Part shown: positions 1 through 5,665 of the stretch, piece after piece
How the letters are laid out: every line of letters starts with the position of its first letter
How positions within the stretch are numbered: the stretch's first letter is position 1
Source: Archangium sp.
GTDB lineage: Bacteria > Myxococcota > Myxococcia > Myxococcales > Myxococcaceae
DNA length: 5,665 bases
Direction of reading: 5' to 3'
Assembly: GCA_016793585.1 (NCBI GenBank)
Contig: JAEUJR010000898.1
Span: 1 to 5,665 of the forward strand
Made by a program: the position numbers and the translations under genes
Notes under the pieces: model-generated
Database searches by the model: none
The model's input: only the letters and a program-made list of their open reading frames with translations
What the model was told of the DNA's origin: nothing

Positions 1-334
1 CGAGGCTCGCGAGCTTGTCGACCATCAGCCCCATGCGCTTCTCGCGGAAGATCTTCAGCTCGACGTCGAAGCTCGCCAGCTTCGGCACCGTGCGATCGAC
101 GAAGTGCCCGAGAATGTGCACCTCGCGGTTGTTCAAGTGCACCGAGATCTCGATACCAGGCACGAGGCGAACGCCGTGCTCCTTCGCCGCGGCTTCGCAG
201 GCATCGAGGCCCGACACCGTGTCGTGATCGGTCACCGCGAGCACGGTGATGCCGGCCTTCGCGGCCATGCCGATCTGTTCGTGCGGAGGATGCTGGCCGT
301 CGCTCGCCGTCGTGTGCGAGTGCAGGTCGATCAT
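1..334 (-). CDS. PHP-domain metal-dependent phosphoesterase (YciV/TrpH-like), partial
   Basis: Only the first 111 residues are in the window; the gene runs off the left edge. Visible PHP motifs are DLHSHTTASDG at residues 3-13 (H5, H7 and D12 as metal ligands), VTDHDT at 34-39 (H37), PGIEIS at 59-64 (E62), and HILGHFVD at 73-80. This spacing matches the YciV/TrpH group of the PHP superfamily. Characterised members hydrolyse phosphoester bonds in small nucleotides (3',5'-bisphosphates) or trim RNA 5' ends as exoribonucleases. Which substrate applies here cannot be read from this fragment. The ATG at 334 is chosen because the first motif normally lies a few residues from the N-terminus. A GTG at 355-353 is an in-frame alternative. 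Neither has a clear ribosome binding site. No signal peptide is seen, so it is probably cytoplasmic. It is transcribed divergently from the Rrf2 gene across 63 bases, and no functional link is proven. Confidence 0.9.
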   Translation of the reverse strand, partial: MIDLHSHTTASDGQHPPHEQIGMAAKAGITVLAVTDHDTVSGLDACEAAAKEHGVRLVPGIEISVHLNNREVHILGHFVDRTVPKLASFDVELKIFREKRMGLMVDKLASL

Positions 335-365
335 GACGCTGGTGTAGCGCTGCACGACGGCCGAC

Positions 366-382
366 ACCACCCGCAGTGTGGT
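366..382. promoter_or_regulatory. candidate operator, ACCAC-N7-GTGGT inverted repeat
   Basis: Five-base inverted arms, ACCAC at 366-370 and GTGGT at 378-382, lie in the 63-base divergent gap directly before the Rrf2 ribosome binding site. Rrf2 dimers usually bind imperfect palindromes at their own promoters, so position and symmetry fit autoregulation. The arms are short and could occur by chance in GC-rich DNA. No convincing -10/-35 promoter was identified in this gap. Confidence 0.22.
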
Positions 383-390
383 AGGTGAGG
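383..390 (+). promoter_or_regulatory. ribosome binding site of the Rrf2 gene
   Basis: AGGTGAGG ends seven bases before the ATG at 398. This is a strong Shine-Dalgarno match at good spacing, and it decides the start of the Rrf2 gene. Confidence 0.75.
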
Positions 391-397
391 CGCTGCC

Positions 398-871
398 ATG
401 GCCAACGCGTTCCAGATCTCGCGCAAGATGGAGTACGGCACCCGCGCCATGGTCTTTCTCGCGTCACTGCCCGACGGCATGACGACGTCGTTCCGGGAGA
501 TCGGCCGGAAGATGGACATTCCGGGCGAGTTCCTCGCGAAGATCTTGAAGACGCTCGCGAAGGCGAAGCTGGTGCGCTCGACGCGCGGCTCTCACGGTGG
601 CTACGCGCTCGCGCGGGCGGCTTCGACGATCACCTTCCTCGACGTCATCGAAGCGCTCGAAGGGCCGATCAGCCTGAACGTGTGCACGGCGGCCGATCAC
701 GACGGCTGCGCGTTCACCTCGGCCTGCACGATGTACGGCGTCTGGCGCACCGGCCAGGAACGCATGCTCGAGGTCTTCCGGTCGACCAAGCTCGATCGGC
801 TCGCCATGCGCAGCCTCAGGCACGAGTCGCCGGTGCTCAAGGCCCGCCGCAAGCCCACGCTCGAGGCGTGA
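398..871 (+). CDS. Rrf2-family transcriptional regulator with three-cysteine cluster motif
   Basis: This 157-residue protein has the usual Rrf2 length. The N-terminal winged helix covers roughly residues 8-85. It includes MEYGTRAMVFLA at 11-22, the recognition-helix region IPGEFLAKILKTL at 41-53, and the wing STRGSHGGYALA at 61-72, followed by ITFLDVIEALEGP at 78-90. Three cysteines follow (C96, C104, C110; C-X7-C-X5-C). They sit where IscR and NsrR bind an iron-sulfur cluster, so it probably senses redox state, nitric oxide or Fe-S status. The spacing differs slightly from E. coli IscR (C-X5-C-X5-C), and the subfamily cannot be assigned. The gene stands alone on the plus strand with no isc/suf gene in view. 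An inverted repeat just upstream could be its own operator. The ATG is supported by a strong ribosome binding site and by the family's normal N-terminus. Confidence 0.93.
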   Translation: MANAFQISRKMEYGTRAMVFLASLPDGMTTSFREIGRKMDIPGEFLAKILKTLAKAKLVRSTRGSHGGYALARAASTITFLDVIEALEGPISLNVCTAADHDGCAFTSACTMYGVWRTGQERMLEVFRSTKLDRLAMRSLRHESPVLKARRKPTLEA

Positions 872-940
872 GACGGCTGAGGCCGAGGCGACGTCGTTCA
901 TGACGCTGACGATCCGCCGACGCCACGGTCGAACCGCCAG
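872..940. other. convergent intergenic gap, no clear terminator
   Basis: The 69 bases lie between the stop of the Rrf2 gene and the stop of the large lipoprotein gene. Only weak hairpins are visible: CGGC-TGAG-GCCG at 874-885 and CGGT-CGA-ACCG at 926-936, each with a four-base-pair stem and no U tract. No coding sequence is supported here. Transcripts from both sides may end by Rho or overlap. Confidence 0.5.
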
Positions 941-2629
941 TCACTGCTTCGGCAGTTCGCGCGTCGGCAGAATCAGCGAGTAGGCGCCGATGCCGTTGGT
1001 GATGCCCGAGCCGAGCAGCACCGCGGCCGGCTTTCCCTCGATGGTCGTCACGCGGAAGAAGCGCACCTGCGCGTTCGCGAGCGGAGACGACCCACGCGAG
1101 CTGTTCAACGTCGTCACCACGCCCGTGAGCCTGCGCCCGCGCGGCAGGGTGATCGGCGCGAAGGCCTGGCCCTCGACCGTGCCACCGTCAGCAGCGGCCG
1201 CGGCCGAAACCGTGATGAGCCGACTCGTCTGCGGCAGATCGCCGCTCGGGGTGAACTCGAGGCGCCAGTTCCCGGGGTCGAGGAAGAGGTCGTACTTGCC
1301 CTCGACGTCGGTGAGCACGTCGACGTCCTCGAGCGGCAGCGGGCGTTTGCCGGTCGCCTTGGTCTCCACGGCACGGACCGACAGGTTCGCGGCGGGGAGC
1401 CCGGTGGGCAGCATCACCTGGCCCTTCACCGGAATGCGCTCGATGCAGCGAATGGTCGGCGGGTCGAAGGTGGGCTTCTGGCCGGGAGTGTTCTTCACCT
1501 TCACCAGCTGTTGCGTGAAGCCAGACCGCGCACCTGACGCCGGGAACACCGACAGGCTGTAGCCGTCATCAGGCGGCAGCAGCTCGACCTTGAACGTGCC
1601 CGACGAGTCGGTGGTGACCATCTTCGATCGGAAGGTGGCTCCGCCGCCGACGCGCCCCTCGAGCACCACGGTCGCGCCGGCCAGCGGTTGCCCGTCGGAG
1701 CCGAGGACCTGGCCCGGCACGTCGGGAATGGGGTCGCCGTAGTCCCCGAGCTCGAGGGTGAGCGTCGTGGCGAAGGGCGGGGTGAGCGGGAAGCGCCGGG
1801 TCGGCAGTGACGACGTGCTGTCGCGTGGGCTGGCGATCAGCTCGATGGCGGGCAGCATCCTCGCGCGCGGCGACATCACCAGAATGAAGTCTCCACGTGA
1901 GCCGGGGCGGCCCGTCGACACCTCGATGCGCTGCGAGAGCTGCTCACCCGTCGCCGGGTCGATCGCCTGCAAGTCCATCGCGGCCTGCGTGATGTAGAGC
2001 TCGCTCGGCTGCGGCAGCAGCACCTTCTTCTTGATGAGCCGGCCCGAGAGCGAGACCGCGCCTTCGACCGACGCGAACGCGTAGTTCACCACGGCGCCAC
2101 CATCGGGGCTCGCGACGATGCCGGTGAACGTCTGCGGGGGCACTTCGGGGTTCGTCGGCTGCGCCGTCACCGTGTACCTGCCCTGGCCCACGTTCATCGA
2201 GAAGGTGCCGCGATCGGTCATCGAGAACGGCGCCTGATAGCTGCGCGAGATGCCCGGGAGCAGCTCGCTCTCACCCGTGGCGCGCACCAACACCTCGTCG
2301 GTGTAGATGCTGCGGTTGCTGGGGTCGACGGTGGCCGAGCGCTCGCGCTGGAACGAACCGACGATGGTGAGCGGGCCCTTGAGCTCGAAGTCCTGGGTGG
2401 TGCCCAACACCGGCACCTCGAAGTCCTGCGGGAAGAGGCCGACCGTCGAGCCGCCCGTGACCTCCACCGCGAGCCCACGGGTCGGGTCTCCGCAGCCGTC
2501 GACGAAGCAGATGAAGCCGGACGAGCAGTCAGCATCGGTGAGGCAGGCAGGCGCAGGTGGAGGCACCCCCGTACAGCTCCCGAGGGCGATGATCGTCACC
2601 ACGCTCGCAACGATTCGGCTCAGGGGCAT
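941..2629 (-). CDS. large lipoprotein with repeated carboxypeptidase-regulatory-like beta-sandwich modules
   Basis: The protein has 562 residues. The N-terminus is a lipoprotein signal peptide: a short n-region with R5, a hydrophobic core, and lipobox LGSC at 16-19 with C19 as the lipidated residue. Position +2 is Thr, not Asp, so the E. coli inner-membrane retention signal is absent. Residues 29-46 hold four cysteines (C-X5-C-X5-C-X4-C) around the DADCSSGFIC segment, a small Cys-rich module common in myxobacterial surface proteins. The rest is beta-rich, with about five modules. The last three resemble carboxypeptidase regulatory-like domains: GQVLGSDGQPLAGATVVLEG at 306-325 with DSSGTFKVEL at 341-350; VKGQVMLPTGLPAANLSVRA at 401-420 with DVEGKYDLFL at 441-450; and LTGVVTTLNSS at 501-511 with NGIGAYSLIL at 545-554. 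No catalytic residues are recognisable, so a structural or binding role in the envelope is inferred. The start overlaps the end of the preceding gene by 10 bases, which suggests translational coupling. The last module stops before its expected final strand. Confidence 0.88.
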   Translation of the reverse strand: MPLSRIVASVVTIIALGSCTGVPPPAPACLTDADCSSGFICFVDGCGDPTRGLAVEVTGGSTVGLFPQDFEVPVLGTTQDFELKGPLTIVGSFQRERSATVDPSNRSIYTDEVLVRATGESELLPGISRSYQAPFSMTDRGTFSMNVGQGRYTVTAQPTNPEVPPQTFTGIVASPDGGAVVNYAFASVEGAVSLSGRLIKKKVLLPQPSELYITQAAMDLQAIDPATGEQLSQRIEVSTGRPGSRGDFILVMSPRARMLPAIELIASPRDSTSSLPTRRFPLTPPFATTLTLELGDYGDPIPDVPGQVLGSDGQPLAGATVVLEGRVGGGATFRSKMVTTDSSGTFKVELLPPDDGYSLSVFPASGARSGFTQQLVKVKNTPGQKPTFDPPTIRCIERIPVKGQVMLPTGLPAANLSVRAVETKATGKRPLPLEDVDVLTDVEGKYDLFLDPGNWRLEFTPSGDLPQTSRLITVSAAAAADGGTVEGQAFAPITLPRGRRLTGVVTTLNSSRGSSPLANAQVRFFRVTTIEGKPAAVLLGSGITNGIGAYSLILPTRELPKQ

Positions 2630-3177
2630 GGCGTCACCTCGACGAACCACACGTACTCGTCTCGAGAGGCCTCCATCGGCTGCGCGCTGCCATCGCTGAG
2701 CGTCACCGAGGGCCTCGTCACCTTCAAGAATGCCTGTCGCTCGAGGGTCGCGTCGACGAACGTCTCCTCGAGGAATTCGCCGTCGGTCACCATGACCTCG
2801 ACGCGGTGCTTTCGGCCGTCGACCAGCCCAGCGGCGTGCTGCATGAAGGTCAGTGGCGCCTGCACTTCGCGAACGGTCGAACCCTCCGTCAGCGGAACGC
2901 CGAAGTTCCCCGGTACGCCGCCGAGGTAGCGCTCGGTGGGGTCGATGAACCAGAGCGCTCGCACGATGTCGCTGGTGTCGGGGTCGTCGACGAACACCGA
3001 GAACTTCTTTTCGGGCGCACAGCCTTGGCCTCGAAGTGTGGTCTCTCGTGTCGACGGCTCGGCCAGCCCTGAGATCACCCGGAGCGGGCTGTTCTTGATC
3101 GGCGCGGACGAAGGTGGTCCGCCACAAGCAGCGGCCGAGACCGCGACCGCGAAGACGGAGACGTGGGTCAGGGACAT
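2620..3177 (-). CDS. small Ig/PKD-like predicted lipoprotein, second tandem paralog
   Basis: The protein has 185 residues. MSLTHVSVFAVAVSAAAC is a short signal peptide ending in a permissive lipobox (AAAC, C18), followed by a Pro/Ser linker, so a lipoprotein is likely but not certain. The mature part is a close relative of the gene before it. The core at residues 64-135 aligns without gaps and is identical at 49 of 72 positions. Shared blocks are DDPDT, WFIDP, ERY, GSTVRE, DGRKHRVEV, VTDGEF, RPSV and RDEYVW. The pattern of a DPDT strand turn plus an H-x-V-E-V-x-V-T-D-G strand pair resembles one Ig or PKD-type beta-sandwich. C53 and C184 are conserved in both copies and may form a disulfide. 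No enzyme motif is seen, and the function is unknown. The gene overlaps both neighbours by 10 bases. The start is set by a ribosome binding site five bases upstream and by the signal peptide. Confidence 0.87.
   Translation of the reverse strand: MSLTHVSVFAVAVSAAACGGPPSSAPIKNSPLRVISGLAEPSTRETTLRGQGCAPEKKFSVFVDDPDTSDIVRALWFIDPTERYLGGVPGNFGVPLTEGSTVREVQAPLTFMQHAAGLVDGRKHRVEVMVTDGEFLEETFVDATLERQAFLKVTRPSVTLSDGSAQPMEASRDEYVWFVEVTPCP
2635..2640 (-). promoter_or_regulatory. ribosome binding site of the large lipoprotein gene, inside upstream gene
   Basis: GAGGTG on the minus strand ends five bases before the ATG at 2629. It is also the Glu-Val codon pair of the C-terminal VEV motif of the preceding lipoprotein. 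The start ATG overlaps that gene's stop in ATGCCCCTGA (2629-2620). It fixes the start of the large lipoprotein and implies coupled translation. Confidence 0.7.
2798..2821 (-). repeat. 24-base exact repeat, copy in second paralog
   Basis: This segment is identical over 24 bases to 3346-3369 and encodes the same eight residues, DGRKHRVE, in both small lipoproteins. Identity includes every wobble base, while the flanks have diverged. That fits duplication with either strong constraint or local gene conversion. Confidence 0.85.
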
Positions 3178-3776
3178 GTCCGCACCTCGACCAGCCAGAC
3201 GTATTCGTCTCGATAGGCTTCGACCGCAACGGGACCTGCCGCGGTGCCAACCGATGGGCGAACGACCTTCAAGAACGGCTTCTTCTCCATCGTCGTGGGC
3301 TCGGTGAACTCGTCTTCCTGGAACTCGCCATCGGTGACCAGCACTTCGACGCGGTGCTTTCGGCCGTCGGTCAACGCGCCGAGCAGGTTGGTGAACTGCG
3401 CGGGCGCCTTCAGCTCGCGCACGGTCGAGCCTCCGCTGGTGGGCACGCCCTGATTGCCCGGCGTGCCGCCGATGTACCGCTCGTTCGGATCGATGAACCA
3501 CTGCGCCCGAATCACATCCGTGGTGTCAGGGTCGTCGACCTGAACCGAGAACGTGGTTCGCGTCGCGCAGTTCGAGGCGAGCTGCACGGTCGTCTCTCGC
3601 TGGCGGGGTTCTGCCTGACCGGGAATCAGCCGGAGCGGCCGGTTCGCCGGCGGCGCCAGCGGGGTGAGAATGTCGTCGTCCTGCGGAAGCAGACAGGCCA
3701 TCTGGCAAATACCCAGACCCAGCCACAGCAACATCGTTGCCATGACGCGCCAGTCGTGAGGTCCGTGGAAGTTCAA
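3168..3776 (-). CDS. small Ig/PKD-like predicted lipoprotein, first tandem paralog
   Basis: The protein has 202 residues from a TTG start at 3776. That start gives an n-region with R10, then the hydrophobic segment MATMLLWLGLGICQMAC at 12-28. The lipobox is poor: C28 is preceded by Gln-Met-Ala, and C24 by Leu-Gly-Ile. Lipidation is therefore inferred partly from the paralog. An ATG at 3743 is an alternative start (191 residues), but it leaves no positive charge before the hydrophobic core. Neither start has a clear ribosome binding site. The mature domain at about 47-202 is roughly 60% identical by hand count to the next gene and shares the Ig/PKD-like blocks and the C70/C201 pair. It ends in VEVRTCP. 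The TTG lies 14 bases after the stop of the sigma-54 activator, so the two are probably co-transcribed. Function is unknown, and no catalytic motif is visible. Confidence 0.83.
   Translation of the reverse strand: MNFHGPHDWRVMATMLLWLGLGICQMACLLPQDDDILTPLAPPANRPLRLIPGQAEPRQRETTVQLASNCATRTTFSVQVDDPDTTDVIRAQWFIDPNERYIGGTPGNQGVPTSGGSTVRELKAPAQFTNLLGALTDGRKHRVEVLVTDGEFQEDEFTEPTTMEKKPFLKVVRPSVGTAAGPVAVEAYRDEYVWLVEVRTCP
3183..3188 (-). promoter_or_regulatory. ribosome binding site of the second small lipoprotein, inside upstream gene
   Basis: GAGGTG on the minus strand ends five bases before the ATG at 3177. As at 2635-2640, it is the Glu-Val pair of the C-terminal VEV motif of the upstream gene. 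The ATG overlaps that gene's stop in ATGTCCCTGA (3177-3168). The geometry is identical at both junctions. Confidence 0.7.
3346..3369 (-). repeat. 24-base exact repeat, copy in first paralog
   Basis: This is the partner of 2798-2821, 548 bases away in direct orientation. It encodes DGRKHRVE in the first small lipoprotein. It is the longest exact shared run I found between the two genes. Confidence 0.85.
3727..3742 (-). promoter_or_regulatory. candidate sigma-54 -24/-12 promoter element inside coding sequence
   Basis: The minus strand reads TGGCAACGATGTTGCT. Against the consensus TGGCAC-N5-TTGCW it matches 10 of 11 defined positions, with the invariant GG and GC at correct spacing. It overlaps the codons for Met-Ala-Thr-Met-Leu-Leu of the first small lipoprotein, so it may be a by-product of signal-peptide coding. 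If active, transcription would start near 3716, after that gene's start, and would serve the second small lipoprotein and the large lipoprotein. It lies just downstream of a sigma-54 activator gene. Confidence 0.3.
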
Positions 3777-3790
3777 GGGGTTCTGATTGG

Positions 3791-5665
3791 TCAGGCTTCT
3801 TCGTACTCTGTCTCGGGTGGCAGGGGTTTTCCCTCTGACTCGGCCTTCAGGGCCTCCAGATGCCGGAAGATGGTGCGGGGATCGACTCCAAGGTCCTTCG
3901 CTGTCTTCGTGCGGTTGCCGTTGTTCCGCTCGAGCACCTCGTTGATGTACCGCTTCTGGAACTCCTCCTTCGCGGCGGCGAGCGGCAGAATCGGTGGCAG
4001 GTTCTCGGGCCGCAGGTCGAGGTCCTCGGGCCCCAGCAGCGGCTTGTCGGCGAGCACAGCGGCCTTCTTGATGCGGTTCTCGAGCTCTCGAATGTTGCCG
4101 GGCCAGTGGTACTTCTTCATGGCGACGGTGCCGTTGGGCGCGAAGCCGCGGGCCTTCGACGCGAACTCCTTCGAGTACCGGTTCAGGAAGAAGCGCGAGA
4201 GCGTGATGATGTCGTCTCCGCGATCGCGCAGTGGCGGCAGCTTGAGCGTCACCACGTTGATGCGGAAGTAGAGGTCTTCGCGGAAGGTGTTCTTCCGCAC
4301 CTCGTCTTCGAGGTTCTTGTTGGTGGCCGCGACGATGCGAATGTCGACGGGCTCTGGTCGGTTGTCGCCGACCTTGTAGACGACCTTCTCCTGCAGCGCG
4401 CGCAGCAGCTTCACCTGTAGCTGCACGGGCATCTCGCCGATCTCGTCGAGGAAGAGCGTGCCCCCGATGGCCGCCTGGAACCGGCCGAGCTTGGTGGCGA
4501 CGGCGCCGGTGAACGCGCCCTTCACGTGACCGAACAGCTCGCTCTCGAGCAGGTTCTCGGGAATCGCGCCGCAGTTGATCGAGATGAAGGGGCCCTTCGC
4601 GCGAAGCGAGTGCCGGTGAATCTCGCGCGCGATCAGCTCCTTGCCGGTGCCGGTCTCGCCGATGATCAGCACGCTGATGTCGGTGGGCGCGATCTTGTCG
4701 ATGCGGCGGTAGACGTCACGCATGCCGGGGCAGGCGCCGACGATGTCGCCGTACGTGTACTCCTCGATGCGGTTCTTCAGCTCGACGTTCTCGAGCTTGA
4801 GCTCGTCGACCAGCATCGCGTTCTGCACGAGCAGCGACGCCTGGCCGGCGAAGATCGTGAGCGTGTCGAGCGCCTTCTTGTCGAAGCGGTTCACGAGGCG
4901 GTCGTTGCCGACGTAGATGACGCCGAAGACCTCGCCCTTGTGCATGAGCGGCGCGCACATGACCGAGAGCAGCTTCAGGTTCACGACCGACTCCGACGCG
5001 TTGAACTCGGGGTCGTCGAGCGCGTCGGCGATGATCAGCGGCTTCTGCGACTTGATCACCCGCGCGACGATGGAGTCCGACACGCGCTCGATGGCGTCTT
5101 CGATGGTCTCGCGCTGCAGGTTGCGCGCGACCTTCACGCGCATCTGGTTCGACTCCATCAGAATGAGGAAGCCCTTGTCGGCGCGGGTGACGTCGATGAC
5201 CTCGTCCATCAGGCCTTCGAGGGTGCGATCGATCTCGTACGACGAGAGGAGCCGCTCCGAGAACGCGGTGAGGCGACGAAGCGCCGCGAGCTCACGGCCG
5301 GGAATGCCGGGCTGCTCCTGCGTCGAGGCGTCGGGGTTGCCCGAGTCGCTGCGGGTGAACTTGGTCGTCGAGAGCGCGGGTTGCGCCATGGGCGCGTTGC
5401 CGAGCGAGAACGCGAGCTCGGTCTCGCCGACCTTCACGACGTCGTTCGCGTTGAGCGCCGACTCATCGGTCTTCTTGCCGTTGACGAAGAACGAGGTCTC
5501 GCCGCCGGCCTTGTAGCCGGTGCCGTCGAAGATGATGGCGAAGGCGGTCTCGGGCACGTTCGGGTCGTCGAGCACGATGTCGTTGTCGCCCGAGCGCCCG
5601 ATGCTCGTCACACGCTTGAGCAGGTTGACCGAGCGGCTGGTCCCCTGGGGGCTCTTGATGGTGAG
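3791..5665 (-). CDS. sigma-54-dependent transcriptional activator, FHA-GAF-AAA+-Fis HTH, 5' partial
   Basis: The reading frame is open to the right edge, giving 624 residues. The true start lies outside the window, probably only a few codons away because the FHA domain is almost complete. Numbering here is from the edge. The FHA domain is at about 1-90 (GRSGDND at 23-29, VNG at 61-63). GAF is at about 126-283, then a short helical linker. AAA+ is at about 306-536, with Walker A GETGTGKE at 336-343, the sigma-54 contact loop GAFTGA at 383-388, Walker B GTLFLDE at 402-408, [10 protein letters not shown] at 462-471 and [10 protein letters not shown] at 521-530. A Fis-type helix-turn-helix lies at about 578-606. 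All motor and DNA-binding motifs are intact, so it should open sigma-54 promoters using ATP. It has no response-regulator receiver domain, so signals probably enter through FHA and GAF. The FHA domain lacks the usual Ser-x-x-His segment. It heads the lipoprotein gene string, which it may control. Confidence 0.95.
   Translation of the reverse strand, partial: LTIKSPQGTSRSVNLLKRVTSIGRSGDNDIVLDDPNVPETAFAIIFDGTGYKAGGETSFFVNGKKTDESALNANDVVKVGETELAFSLGNAPMAQPALSTTKFTRSDSGNPDASTQEQPGIPGRELAALRRLTAFSERLLSSYEIDRTLEGLMDEVIDVTRADKGFLILMESNQMRVKVARNLQRETIEDAIERVSDSIVARVIKSQKPLIIADALDDPEFNASESVVNLKLLSVMCAPLMHKGEVFGVIYVGNDRLVNRFDKKALDTLTIFAGQASLLVQNAMLVDELKLENVELKNRIEEYTYGDIVGACPGMRDVYRRIDKIAPTDISVLIIGETGTGKELIAREIHRHSLRAKGPFISINCGAIPENLLESELFGHVKGAFTGAVATKLGRFQAAIGGTLFLDEIGEMPVQLQVKLLRALQEKVVYKVGDNRPEPVDIRIVAATNKNLEDEVRKNTFREDLYFRINVVTLKLPPLRDRGDDIITLSRFFLNRYSKEFASKARGFAPNGTVAMKKYHWPGNIRELENRIKKAAVLADKPLLGPEDLDLRPENLPPILPLAAAKEEFQKRYINEVLERNNGNRTKTAKDLGVDPRTIFRHLEALKAESEGKPLPPETEYEEA

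Noticed and set aside
104..388. 94-codon plus-strand frame opposite the PHP gene
   Set aside because: The minus strand here carries clear PHP metal-binding motifs, and the plus frame has none.
385..903. 172-codon plus-strand frame overlapping the Rrf2 gene
   Set aside because: It is a shifted frame of the Rrf2 gene, rich in Arg and His, with no recognisable domain.
874..936. Hairpins as intrinsic terminators between the convergent genes
   Set aside because: Stems are only four base pairs and lack a U-rich tail on either strand.
990..1562. 190-codon plus-strand frame opposite the large lipoprotein
   Set aside because: It is a GC-driven antisense shadow with no domain or ribosome binding site evidence.
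941..3250. Reading the large lipoprotein as a 769-residue protein from a far upstream start
   Set aside because: The extra 207 residues are the wrong frame of the upstream lipoprotein. The signal peptide, lipobox and ribosome binding site place the start at 2629.
2620..3501. Extending the second small lipoprotein to 293 residues
   Set aside because: The added N-terminus is an out-of-frame translation of the first paralog. The signal peptide and ribosome binding site set the start at 3177.
3114..4271. 385-codon open frame on the plus strand, antisense to the lipoproteins and the activator
   Set aside because: It is low-complexity and Arg-rich, with no domain, and opposes two convincing genes. 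Long antisense open frames are expected at this GC content.
1..5665. CRISPR arrays, tRNA or rRNA genes, insertion sequences
   Set aside because: I saw no regularly spaced repeats, cloverleaf-like segments, rRNA motifs, transposase motifs or terminal inverted repeats.

Overview
The base composition is high in GC, and third positions in all genes favour G or C. The window also holds an FHA-GAF-sigma-54 activator, lipoproteins with short Cys-rich and carboxypeptidase-regulatory-like modules, and an Rrf2 regulator. Together these suggest a myxobacterium or close relative (Myxococcota). This is an inference from style and gene content, since no rRNA or other marker gene is present.

Layout. The left edge (1-334, minus) holds the N-terminal part of a PHP-family metal-dependent phosphoesterase. 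A 63-base divergent gap separates it from an Rrf2-family three-cysteine regulator (398-871, plus). A 69-base convergent gap (872-940) follows. The rest of the window is one minus-strand gene string, read from right to left: a sigma-54 enhancer-binding activator with FHA and GAF sensor domains (3791 to the right edge, 5' end outside the window), two tandem paralogous small predicted lipoproteins (3168-3776 and 2620-3177), and a 562-residue lipoprotein built from repeated beta-sandwich modules (941-2629). No stretch longer than 69 bases lacks a gene.

How they may work together. The four minus-strand genes are packed tightly: a gap of about 14 bases, then two overlaps of 10 bases each. They look like one operon in which a cytoplasmic one-component sigma-54 activator is co-transcribed with three envelope proteins. 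The two small paralogs are about 60% identical by hand alignment and share a conserved Cys pair and Ig/PKD-like motifs. Their two downstream junctions have the same geometry: a ribosome binding site inside the C-terminal Glu-Val codons, five bases, then an ATG that overlaps the stop. This suggests duplication of a translation-coupled unit. A close match to a sigma-54 -24/-12 element lies inside the signal-peptide codons of the first paralog.

The function of the lipoprotein set is not recognisable from sequence. The cluster is the best candidate here for an undescribed system. The FHA domain of its activator lacks the usual Ser-x-x-His segment, which makes its input signal uncertain.
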